Made by a program: the position numbers and the translations under genes. The notes under the pieces were generated by a model. It saw only the letters and a program-made list of their open reading frames with translations. It did not search any database and was not told the DNA's origin. This document shows, in pieces, positions 21,953 through 32,400 of a stretch of 64,000 nt of DNA. The DNA comes from Scenedesmus sp. ARA3 (Eukaryota > Chlorophyta > Chlorophyceae > Sphaeropleales > Scenedesmaceae): the NCBI GenBank assembly GCA_004335835.1, contig RWJK01001908.1, positions 27,750-91,749 of the forward strand, written 5' to 3'. The stretch's first letter is position 1, and each line of letters starts with the position of its first letter.

Positions 21953-22874
21953 ATGCAGAGCGCAAGCAAGGCCGCCGAAACCGCCAGCACACAGCAGCCC
22001 ACCTCACCTCTCTTAACCTCCCTAGACAGCAGCCTCTCTAGTGCTGTAGCAGCAGCAGCGGAGCACCTGGCTGAACATGGCTGGGCAGTGGTGCTGGGAG
22101 TGTTGAGTAAGGAGGAGTGCCAGCAGTATGAGCAAGGCGTGTGGGGCTGGCTGGGCCGGCTGAGTGGCGGCAGCATTAGGTGCGCTGCCTGTGCGAGCAT
22201 GCTGTGTACATACACACATGTGCAGGTGTCTTGCCAGCTTTGGAAGTGTACACCCAGTCACCATACATTCACAGCAGCTGCAGTGTCTCCCGAGCTTCTG
22301 GAGCGATCAACGCTGCATGCGTGCTGTGCACGCATTGCACATATTGACGCTTAGCCGCGATGCCGCGTGCGTATTTCTTTGTAACCCGCCTTATTCCTGT
22401 TCAATTCTGTGCAACACACACACATCGTATTTGAACCACAAGTCAATGAAGTCTCTCTCTCCTTTCATGCAGGCGCGATGAGCCCTCCACCTGGACAGAA
22501 GCGTGCGGCTGGCCGCCCGCCTACAAGGGCATCGTCAACACCCTGGAGGTGGCACACCAGGACTTTGTGTGGCGCGTGCGCAAGCACCCGCGCCTGCTGC
22601 AGGTGAGGTTTTGTTCACTCTACGAGTAGAGATTTTGACCACACTGCATCATCAACACGCTTGAGTTGGCGCGACGAGGCTTTGTGTGGCGCGGGTGCGT
22701 GCGCTCGCTGCAGGTGTGATAGTCATGTGGCGCTCCTGCAATGCCCGGACACGAGGCTGCTTGGGCATGTTAACTTCACGCGGCATCACATTGTGTTCTC
22801 TTCTGTCCTTGTAGCATGGTCATGTGTTGCTGAGCTGTACGCTGATGAAGTTCACGATTCCATTCCTGCACAAT

Positions 22875-22935
<61 letters not shown>

Positions 22936-22985
22936 NNNNNNNNNNNNNNNNNNNNNNNNNNNNNNNNNNNNNNNNNNNNNNNNNN

Positions 22986-23039
<54 letters not shown>

Positions 23040-23391
23040 AGGTGTTTGCTGAGCTGTACGGCACCAGTGAGTTGCTGAGTTCGTTCGACTCCATCAACCT
23101 CATGCCCCCAGGCACTGACGCCTCTGGCGGCTGGCTGCATGTTGACCATGCGCCGCTCAAGAAAGGCTGCCAGTGCATCCAGGGCCTGGTCAACATGGTG
23201 GATGTGGGGCCTGAGTCAACAGGCGAGTTTACCTGTTCATAGTTTTTGCATAAGGACCGGGCCCCGCAGTGCTTACAGGGCCTAGTAAACTTGTGAACAT
23301 GCACCTAGAGTCAACAGGCATGTGTGGAGTGTTTGCTGTTACGTGCTGTGGTTGTCACTTATGCAGCTGCATCCATCAACGGCTGCAGCTG

Positions 23392-23441
<50 letters not shown>

Positions 23442-24668
23442 CACGCTGCTGGTCAAGGACAAAAGCCATTGGGTGCTGGAGGAGTTCTACGAGCGCCACA
23501 CACTGCTGACAGCCCAGCAGAAGGCAGAGACTGGTGACTGGTGCGTGCTGCAGTCAGATACCTGCCGTGCTGGTGATGCATCAAGGAAGCCATTTGCAGC
23601 TTCTGCAGACAGGCTGGGCAGCCCAACATCCCAGATATGCTGTGGCACACACTACAATACTCCTGCAATAGGCCTCATTCATTTAGCGAGTCATCACATG
23701 CATTTTGACTCTGCTGCGCAGGTATGTGTTCCAGGAGGCCGAGCTGCCTCACTGGCAGCAGCTGCCCAGCCTGGGGCTGAGCGGTGCTGCTGGTGACCTG
23801 TTCTTGTGGGACAGCCGCACAGCGCACCAGAACATCGGACCAGCAGCAACAACAGCCTGGAGGCATGTGGTGTACGCCTGCTACCAGCCAAGGTGAGCAT
23901 GAACGCTTGTGCGTCACAGAGTGCAGGACTCTCAGTGCATGGTGCTTCATTATGACGATCCGCATGCGTGCTCCAAGCTAGTGTCCGCTTTCATGTCTGT
24001 GGTGAAAGGTGCTGCAATGACAGCTGCGGCGTCAACAGATGTTGTTGACGCGGTATGAGAAGCATCTGGTTTGCAGACACTTCAAATCATGCAAGAGCCA
24101 TGCAGCTGGTCTGCCAGGACCAATTAATGGTGCCAACATGCTTGCTTTGTCTGCTGCTGTGTCACTGTACTCGCAAAACAGGTGCCTGGCCACTGAGAAA
24201 GACCTGCAGTTGAAGCAGCAGGCCTGGGACGACTTCCTGCTCACAACGCACTGGCCGTCACACAACGTCAGAGCCTTCCCAGGCCTTGGCAAGTCCGCAA
24301 CGTACTATGCCTCAGCTGGCGCTGACGAGCAGCAAGGCAGTGCAGAGCCGCTGGAGCCAGTTGCAGCAGCCGCCACAGCTGCAGGTTCAGCATCTAGTGC
24401 AGCTGCAGGCACGGCTGCTTCAGAAGAAGCTGGTGCCGCAGCAGAGCAGCAGCAGCAGAGTTACTGGAAAGCGCGTGCAGCAGATGGCAGCGCACAGGCG
24501 CTGCTGGCATCCATACGCACGAGGCACCTTGCGGAGGATGCTGCACTGAGGAAGCTGGCTGGGGTGCAGCTGTATGAAGCAGCAGAGGTGTGGAGCAAGC
24601 AGCCGCTGCTAGAGTGGTATGACCACAATCCAGGGCACAGCTGCACTCAGCCTCAGGCCGCACGGTAG
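21953..24668 (+). CDS. Phytanoyl-CoA dioxygenase (PhyH)-like Fe(II)/2-oxoglutarate oxygenase
   Basis: I model six exons: 21953-22179, 22473-22602, 23042-23222, 23441-23540, 23722-23892 and 24182-24668. They join in phase to 431 aa. The double-stranded beta-helix signature of the PhyH family is visible: the iron ligands H-x-D in GGWLHVDHAP (about H152 and D154), a distal His in DSRTAHQN (about H248), and a following Arg in AWRHVVYACYQPR (about R260) that would bind 2-oxoglutarate. The N-terminal block EHLAEHGWAVVLGVLSKEE is typical of these enzymes. The substrate cannot be told from sequence; many algal members are uncharacterised. The last exon adds a low-complexity Ala/Gln tail. There is no clear targeting peptide. 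Intron 3 appears to use a GC donor (CAG then GCGAGT). Intron 2 contains a CTG tract and the assembly gap, and introns 2 and 3 carry exon-edge duplicates. The start ATG is the first in frame but is not confirmed. Confidence 0.85.
22530..22850 (+). repeat. Relics of PhyH-like exon 2 (3' edge) and exon 3 (5' edge)
   Basis: Intron 2 has a decayed copy of the exon 2 end at about 22635-22712 (coding IINTLELARRGFVWR; compare IVNTLEVAHQDFVWR in the real exon). It also has a copy of the exon 3 start at about 22815-22850 (VAELYADE; compare VFAELYGTSE). Confidence 0.72.
22880..23041 (+). repeat. (CTG)n expansion ending at the exon 3 acceptor, containing the assembly gap
   Basis: Uninterrupted CTG triplets run on both sides of 50 Ns (22936-22985) and end in CTGCAG, which is the acceptor of PhyH-like exon 3. 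The true repeat length is unknown. Confidence 0.95.
22936..22985. other. Assembly gap (50 N)
   Basis: Fifty consecutive undetermined bases lie inside the CTG tract. The gap size is probably a placeholder. Confidence 0.99.
23172..23323 (+). repeat. Duplicated 3' edge of PhyH-like exon 3
   Basis: The exon end (23172-23227, coding GLVNMVDVGPESTG) recurs at 23267-23323 with drifted sequence (LVNMHLESTG). Both copies have a GC rather than GT at the donor position (GCGAGT and GCATGT). Confidence 0.75.
23391..23437 (+). repeat. (CTG)n tract at the exon 4 acceptor
   Basis: About 16 triplets lead directly into the CCAG acceptor of PhyH-like exon 4. Confidence 0.9.
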
Positions 24669-24729
24669 TGTGGGTGGTGAAGCCCAGTGCACCCAGCTAG
24701 CATCAGCCCTGCAAGCGGCACTGTCTTCT

Positions 24730-25450
24730 GCAGCAACGGCTACTAATCCCTCTTACACCTGCCATGCATGTATCAGTATGACCCTGTAACCGCGGATGCA
24801 GACATCTACTAATTCACAGCAGCAGGTTCTGGGCGTCAGCATCTGTGGTGCTCAGGAAAGGCGTGCATGTTATGCTGCGTGTCTGGTTAGCAGCGTGCAT
24901 TGCAGCTACATACCTTCACATGTGCTGTGAACTTATGATGAATTATGCACTTTACATTAAGTGGAATGGAAGCAAGTCCGCAGTATACGCAGGAAAGCTG
25001 ATGTGACCTGGCATGCCTGGTGCAGCAGTACATGTACAGCAGTGCAATTACCGTCACAGCATTGCAGCAGGCGCCTTAGGTCGAAGCACTGTCTCCTGCA
25101 GCACCTGTTGCGCAATCCCTCTTACTAAAGGAAATGCACAGAGCATTATAACCTGTAGCCACGGCTGTAGCATCCCACTGTTTCACAGCAGCAGGTTCTG
25201 GGCGTTATCATCTGCGCTGCTCTGGACAGGCATGCATGTGCTGCTGTGTCTCTGCTTAGCAATGTGCATTGAAGCTACATGCCTCTGACTGTGCTGGAAC
25301 AAATATAATACATGACACTATAACATCAAGTTGTTTAAAATACATAGGAACGAAAGATTTACGAAAGCTGGTGTGACCTGGCATGCCTGGTGCAGCATGA
25401 TGGTGCAGCAGTACATGTACTGCAGTGCAAGCACCATCACAGCAGTACCA
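24730..25450. repeat. Diverged ~369-bp tandem duplication
   Basis: Landmarks repeat at a constant offset of about 369-371 bp. AGCAGCAGGTTCTGGGCGT occurs near 24818 and 25188. TGACCTGGCATGCCTGGTGC occurs near 25003 and 25374. GCAGTACATGTAC follows each. The copies have many substitutions and small indels. Confidence 0.8.
24785..24789 (+). terminator. Candidate TGTAA polyadenylation signal of the PhyH-like gene
   Basis: TGTAA is the usual poly(A) signal of chlorophyte algae. This one lies 117 bases after the stop codon. Placement is plausible but unsupported by transcripts. Confidence 0.4.
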
Positions 25451-25590
25451 CACCAGCCGCAGTACGTTTGCACGTCTGTAAAGCTTTTGAATTAATCCGC
25501 ATTAAAAAACTGAGATGTTCTCGCGCAGCTACTGCCTCAGCTACAGCTTGTCATGTGACAAGTGACACAGTCGAGTGCATCGAGCTGCAC

Positions 25591-25598
25591 TATATAAG
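25591..25598 (+). promoter_or_regulatory. Candidate TATA box
   Basis: TATATAAG sits about 107 bases before the ATG at 25698. It is followed by an A/C-rich leader (repeated CAAA and ACAAACA) free of ATG, ending CAACAATG. This is the most promoter-like stretch in the window. Confidence 0.5.
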
Positions 25599-25697
25599 CT
25601 GCTGCCGACTTGTGACTCATTGCCGCTTCACGACAGACAACAAGCAACCTTGCTACAAACAAAAGCCTACAACAAACAAACAAACAAACAATCAACA

Positions 25698-27352
25698 ATG
25701 TTTGGCCCACTCTCTTATTCGGCGAAAAACGCTTGTTTTTTCGCCGGAGGGGAGCTGTGACCGCAACATCTTGTACACGCGTCATTACATACCTCTGCTG
25801 CATCCTTTCCTTGTGCCTGGGCGCAGCAGCCATCTCTCCCGCCCTGTCAGCCTCAAGTCCCGCCCATGCCAGCTGGATGCCTGGGCCCGTCTCAGGCTTC
25901 TTGAGCAGCACCTGGGGGCTCATGGTTGTCATCGCAGCGTGCTTCATTGCTTTGGCGAAGCTCATGTCGCTTTTCCTTGCTCGCAGGGCGGCCCACGCAA
26001 AGTGGAGCAGCAGCTTCTTGCCGACAACATGCAAGCCCAAGAACGGCACCGGCTTCGTATACCAACGTCTCACGGACAACGGCTTCATCTCCAGCTCTGG
26101 CACCAAGCTAAGCAGCAGCAGGTGCGGCCCATACTATCAGCTGCAGCAGTGCACAGCCTGTGCTTATTCGGAATATTATGATCATGAGTAGTGGCAGCAA
26201 AGCAGCAGTAGTGAAGCTGGCAGGTAAACTGCTTGATGTCCTTTCATTAGAATGTGTTGTATGCAGCATACAGCAATCATCAACAACATAAAGTACTCAC
26301 ACACCAGCTGCACACAGCACTGCATGACCTAGGACATTTGCTGCTGTTGTTTGCCAGTGCTTACGCACTTCCTGTTCCTGCTGGCTGGTTCCTGCAACCG
26401 TTCTGCTGCCTTGCAGTGAGCCAGCCGACGGTAGTGTGTACATCACAATCGATGTCCCCACCTGCCCCAACATGATGAAGCAGCAGCCCAATACTGACAG
26501 CACCACAGACATTGAGGCCAGCACAGACAACACAGCACCACCAGCAGCAGCAGCAGCAGCAACAAGTGACAACTTCTCTGACACTGAGGCCGCCACAGAC
26601 ACCACAGCAGTGACAAGCAGGTGAGGGGCATTCCTAGTGTTGCTGCGCTGTGCATCAGTCCGTGGCAGAGATTGCTAACGTGTTAGCAGCAGGACCTGCA
26701 TGAAAGACAGGTGATGCATGCTCTGAAGCCACTGATTGTATGCGCGGTCGCTACACAGCCTTCAAGAAGCCCCTTCCTGAGCGTTCAAGAGCTGCAAAGT
26801 GGCACTGCCAACCTTCTCTCTGCCGCCTGTTGCCCATTTTGCTGCTCCAGCAGGGGCCTGTCCTCCATGAGCCGCCAGCAGCCGCTGCAGTATATCGCAC
26901 AGCTGCAGGACAATAATAGCACCAAGGATGCCACCATCATTGGCAGCCTCAACTTCAAGGCCGGCACCCTGCAGGAGCTGCTCGGCATCAGAATCAGCAG
27001 CGCAGGCAGGGTCAAGATGGTTGCCGCACAGCTGGATTCGCGCAGGCAGCAGGCAGGGCCAGCACATGAAAATGAGGCACTGCGCGAGCAGCAGCAGGAG
27101 CGCGAGGATGTGATCAGCCAGAGCGGCAAGCTGCTGCTGGAGTACGGCAGCCTGTGCGGCCGGCTGCACTGCAGGGACTGGGAGAGCAGCAGCAAGCGCG
27201 CGGAGCTGCAGCAGCAGGCAACAAAGCTGTTGGCACGCATGCACTTCAGCGGCGCAGCAGTGACAGCACAGTACTACCTGATGCCCACTGAGACCGGCAA
27301 CAAGAAGTCACTAGCACCCAAGAACACCCCCAAGTCCCGCCTGTCAGCTTAA
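25698..27352 (+). CDS. Unrecognised single-pass membrane protein
   Basis: I do not recognise the family. My preferred model has four exons: 25698-25756, 25909-26121, 26417-26620 and 26854-27352, in phase, 324 aa. The ATG at 25698 has an excellent context and leader. Residues about 22-45 form one hydrophobic helix (WGLMVVIAACFIALAKLM) followed by Arg/Lys, so it is a likely signal anchor. A Thr/Asp/Ser/Ala-rich segment follows (about 95-155). Then comes a soluble domain containing QPLQYIAQLQDNNS and ATIIGSLNFKAGTLQELLG, and a charged, Gln-rich helix. The C-terminus is basic. Exons 2-4 are linked by consistent phase and clean GT-AG borders. The first intron (25757-25908) is the weakest point. 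Without it the frame would have to start at a non-ATG codon near 25733 or at the ATG at 25877. Composition is less CAG-biased than in neighbouring genes. Confidence 0.5.
25721..25745 (+). other. Inverted repeat just inside the coding start
   Basis: GGCGAAAAAC and GTTTTTTCGCC can pair with one bulge around a 4-base loop. The hairpin begins 23 bases after the ATG at 25698. Confidence 0.6.
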
Positions 27353-29440
27353 TCCATTGAGGCAGCTGACCAAACATGCAGCGATACAAACAGCTACTAC
27401 CCAGCTCAGCAGTAACAGCAGCAGTAACAGCAGCAGCAGCAACAGTGAAGGCAGCAGCAGCAGCGGCAGCAGCGGCAGCAACCAACAACATCACACCCAG
27501 AAAGGTGGGTACTTTTAACAGCAGGTTGGGTTCTGCATATGCTTTGTATGCCTTTTCTTTTGTGTGCTTTGATTACTGCCTTCCTATACATCATCGTGTC
27601 ATCTGTACACCTGTCATCATCATGTCATCAACTAACCAATTCATGCTGTCTGTATTCTGTTTGCATGTACACCCCCGGGGGTTTGGGCCCAACCCTGAGT
27701 GTGCTGTGTGAGGGGCGGGGGAGGCTGTGTGTGAAACAGTCAACCAGCATGCATGGTCAGCTGTGGCAACCCTCCCTGCCCCCATACCCACCAGCCCTGC
27801 AGCACAGCCAGGCCCTGGTCCATGTGGGGGAAGGCTGTTGTATACAAGGTGTAAGTAGAGAGGATATGCGGTGTGTGAAGTGGGGTTAAGGGTTCTTGCC
27901 ATAGTTCGGTTGTGTAGCTTGTGAGTGTGCTAGAGTCACGCTGGCCAAGTTTCGTGGATAGTTGAAGGTGATTGGATTAGATGGTTGCTGAATGAGCCTG
28001 TCGTGGCTCGGATGCGGGCAGTGTCCCCGTTGTGTAACACCCTTGAATGTGATGAGCTGTGTCCCCGCCTTAGCCCTGGGCATTTCCACTAGTGCTGGCT
28101 GTCACTAGTACTGGCTGTCACTAGTACTGGCTGTCACAGACAACAAGCTAGCGCAGGCATGAACGCTCCTGAGGTCTCATATGCATGGCCTGCACTCCTG
28201 CAGCATTGGCCATGGTCAGCAGCACTTCTGACAGTGCCAAAGATAAGCCCAAACAAAACAGAACATGCAGCAGCAATTTAACCTCAGCAACGATAGCAAA
28301 CCAGCAGAGGCACCGCACCTCCCGCATGCACCTAGGGTTGAACAGGCACGTGTAGCTGGACCCGTGCACCAGCCACTGTCACACCACACAAAGTAGAAGA
28401 CGGGCAGCAGATCTCAGATCCCTCAGTTTCCACCGGGAATGGAGTGAATGTGTCAGTGACGTTGATGTAGAGCAATTGCCAGTTGTACAGATCACAAAAT
28501 GCATGCGCCACCACACAATTTAAGCTGCTGTGTGACTACTTGCAACCAGTGGCTGGCGCTTTAGGTAAAGACAGCAATTTACGGCTTGGCAAAGCCAGCA
28601 GAAGGGCCACCAGCACTACCCAAGGCCACATCGGTACCTAATGATACTCAGCAAACGAACCAGCTGCCAGCACAGTGCCCCACCACCTTGAAGTTTTTGC
28701 ACACACCCTTCTCGCTTCAAACCTGGCGCCATAAGCGCCGTATAGGATCCACAAATTGCACACGGTCCAGCATATGTTGCAGTGGTCATGACTGTCAGAA
28801 CTCTTTAGCAGGACTTGCACAGTTGAACTGGGGGCACAGTAGTAGTCGGTGCTTGTTACACGATGGAAGCACCGCCCGTTGTCGAGCCAGCGCAAGCGCA
28901 CATCACACCAGGCTCCGATGCGCACACAACCACAATACTGCTACCCGTTCTGCAGCTGTCGCTGCTGCAGCGTCACACCTGGCTCTGTGCTTCACCCATG
29001 AGGAGTAGCACCCCAGCACCCATGGCAGCTGCACGGCTGCTGCTGCTACCCTCCCAGGGCCCTGTGCTGCACCTGCTGCAGCGGCCCCTGGTGCCGCATT
29101 GCCCCACACGCTGCAATTAAGCAACATTGCTACTGCTGCTGCTGCAGCCGCATCAGCACAGGCCGCGGCAGCTTGGGCTATGCTGTACGGCGAGAAGCAA
29201 CCCGTAACATAGTGCATCGTACAATGCACCTACAGGTGAACCGCCCGGCTAACTGTCAAACAACTCATATCCAGGCCAAGACGGGACTGCTGGCAGCTCT
29301 GCTGGCAGCAGCTGGCAGCAGCTTCCACCTGACAGCACCTGGCAGACAACATGGCGCATACTCTCTACTGCTGTACAGACAAGCACAGCACTGAGCCCCT
29401 CCCACAAGCTGCTGCAGCTGCTGCTGGACGCGATGCTGCG
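27353..29440. other. Convergent intergenic region between the membrane-protein gene and SWC4
   Basis: About 2.1 kb separate two converging genes. A TGTAA at 28033-28037 on the plus strand and its complement at 28856-28860 could be the respective poly(A) signals. A 16-bp triple repeat lies at 28087. No coding sequence is supported; the open frames at 28586-29120 have no recognisable features. Confidence 0.4.
28087..28137. repeat. 16-bp tandem repeat, three units
   Basis: The unit CACTAGTACTGGCTGT is repeated three times with one substitution, followed by a partial CAC. Confidence 0.9.
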
Positions 29441-32400
29441 TTAATCATAGGGCCGCTTTGCTGTGCGCTGCCGCTTCTCTCCCCGGCCGCCGTCATCGCC
29501 CTTCTTGCGCTTGCCGGCGCCACCCTTGGTCTCCGTGCGCGCCTGGAACTGCAGCAGCAACAGCAGCAGCAGCAGCAGCAGCAGCGCAGTAGTTAGAACA
29601 CCGCTAATCTGTACACTAGCAGCTACGCACACACTTGCAGACTATCAAGACAGCAGAACCACAGAAGACCAGGAACAGAGTATGTAGAAGATAGCGATGT
29701 AGCCGCATCATGCGCAGCAGCATCTCGCCCTGGTGCCAGATCCCAGACACACATGTGTCATGCACACCCCGCGATGCGACACCACTGACAGCAACAAGTC
29801 AAGCAGCAAGTGCAGCCTGCTGTTACTTCATACAGAACACTCTACCGCGTGTTTTAAAATACTCATCTCATCTGCCACAGCAAGTACAGCAGTGCAATAC
29901 CTCCTCGCGGCGCCACAGCAGCAACACCAACACCAAATAGCAAGCACAAGAGCCACAACATGCTGCATATTACATACACACAAAGATAACTCGTGAATTT
30001 ACCTGCCGCCGCAGCTCCAGCAATGACAGGATCTCGCCACGCAGCGCCAGGTAGGCGCCCGACACGGCGCGGCTGTGGTAGCGCGGCAGCCCCGCATAGC
30101 CAATCTCTGCAACTGCTGCCTCCAGCGCCTTCTGGTTCTTCCTGCAAAGCGAAAATGCAGAATAATTGCAAGTAATTGAACACAGCGACGCATCAACACC
30201 AGCCTAGTTTGCTGCAGCTACTGCCTCTAGCGCCTTCTGGTTCTTCCTGCAAGCGGAGGGGGACGGGCTAGAACCAAGCTACCGAGTCGGTAACAGCTCA
30301 TGCTTCTGCTGCTATCACACCCTGCTACAATGTATGTCCTTGACCATGCGATGCGACCAGCAGCTGCGCCAGCAGGCCCAAGAGAACTCCCGTGTGTGGC
30401 AGGAGATACTACCCAGTCACAACTGTCACCCACTGAAGTAAGCCAACATGCACCCAACAATCAGCATGTGTGCAACGACACCATGCAAACACCATGCCAC
30501 TCACTGCGAGCTGCCGAGCGCCTGCTTCTCCTGCGCTTCTCCTGCGCGCATATACACAACAAACAGCACAGCACATCCACCTTCCTGCTACTGGACCTGC
30601 ACACCCACAACGCCATGCCACTCACTGTGAGCTGCCGAGCGCCTGCTTCTCCTGTGCTGCCGCAGTCTCGCGCGTGTGCACGCCGCGCGCATACACGCCT
30701 GGTGGCGGCCAGAAGGGCTCCAGGTGCGCGTTGAGCAGCGATGGCATGCCCATCTGCATGGGTGCGTTGTGGAAGTCCTGCAAGTGAGAAAGCAAGAAAG
30801 CAAGCACGCAGCAGCAGTGGCGTCACACAAAGTGAGCAGCAAAGGCATGCCCAGCTGCCTGGGTGCGTCGTGGAAGTCCTGGCAGCAACAAAGCAAGCAG
30901 CAGCAGCAGCGGCGGCGGCGGCAAAGACATAAGCACAACAGTGAGCAGCGACGGCATGCCAATCTGCATGGGTGCGCTGTGGAAGTTCTGCAGTCAAGCA
31001 GACACGTGAGAGGGCCGTGCAAGGCATGGCAGCCACAGCAGCAGCAGCGCCAGCACTGGAACAGACATGTGTTGCAGGCAATGGGGATGATTTTGAGTGC
31101 AGCACTAGCAGACAACTGCTGCAGCTGTGCTGAAGAGACGATGTCCCAGCCAGCATGCACAGGGTCAGGATGCACAGGGGTGAATGGTGTACGGGCAAAC
31201 ATCACGGGCGAATGGGCGCCACTAATAATAACGATGCAGGGGAGGCGTGCAGATGTGCAGTGGTTGTGAATCAGTAGTCTTGCAAGCAGCTTTGTGCCAG
31301 GACAGGCAGCACCAGCAGACCGTAAATCTTCAGTAGCAGGGTTTCCAGTACCAAGTTGCCATCCTGGTTCAGTGGTTGGCGGATGGCAGGCATAAGATGC
31401 ATACCACCATTCACCAACCACTGAACACAACGGCAACTGTCCAGGACGACGAACGGAACACAGCTGTTGCTTGGCAGATACCTTGCTATCCTGGCTGTTG
31501 ACGCCAGCTCTACCATGTTTCTGCACACAGGCTTCAGCTATACGCACCAAACAGTCACAACAAACCACATCGTAAAGCAGTTAGCAGGCTTGCACACCAC
31601 ACAAGCTGCAAACAGTTCCTTAGCATCCCTAGCAGCTTGAAGCGTCAAGAAAAAGGCTGTATCGGCAGCCAGAACACATGTGCAGGGTGTGCTGGGCGGA
31701 GCAGCACTGCAGCAAGGCAGCAAGCGCTGCCAAGCCCAGTGCCGCTCCACCCAGCACCCCCAGCAATGCTGCTGCAGCTACCTGAGGGTAAATGAGGTCC
31801 CCAGGATTGAAAGGCACCTCCTCAACAGGCGGCGGCGGCTTGGGTGCCACTGGCACTGCGTTCTTCTTGGCTGCTGCTGCTGCCGCTGCTGCGGCCTGCG
31901 CTGCGGCGGCATGCTCCGCCTTGCGCTTCTCCTCGATCACGCGGGCCTGCTCCAGGATCTGAAAGGCAGGGATAACGGCAGCAGCAGCAGCAGCAGCGGA
32001 TCAGAACAGTGCCTTTGACGATGTGAAGCAACAGCAGCAGCAGATTGTGTTTGATCACGCGGGGCTGCTCCAGGATCTGAAGGTTGAAACATTGGCAGCA
32101 GCAGCAGCAGCAGCAGCAGAGGTAGCAGCGGTGAATCATAGCAGTGCCTTTTACCACATGAAGCAGCAGCAGCAAAGTGTGCTCAATCACGCAGGCCTGC
32201 TCCAGGATCTGAAGGGTGAAAGATTGGCAGCAGCGGAGCAGCAGCAGGAGCAGCAGCAGCAGAAGCAACAGCAAATGAGAGCAATGCATTTGGCCACATG
32301 AAGCAGCAGCGAAACACACTTGAAGGCTTCTCCAAGGTTTGTGCGGCAGGCAGTGCGGGGAAGCCGGCAACGATAACAGGAGCAGCAACAGCAGCAGAAC

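Larger units (their letters stand above)
24669..25697. other. Intergenic region with diverged tandem duplication
   Basis: This contains the 3' end of the PhyH-like gene, a two-copy repeat of about 369 bp (listed separately), and the promoter and 5' UTR of the next gene. No coding sequence is supported. Confidence 0.45.

Noticed and set aside
28586..29120. Open frames between the membrane-protein gene and SWC4
   Set aside because: Short, overlapping, Cys/His/Thr-rich by composition, with no domain, targeting or splice evidence.
30588..31568. 326-codon minus-strand frame in SWC4
   Set aside because: It covers the intron between exons 5 and 6, with three copies of the exon 6 start. It is open by chance and does not match SWC4 beyond those edges.
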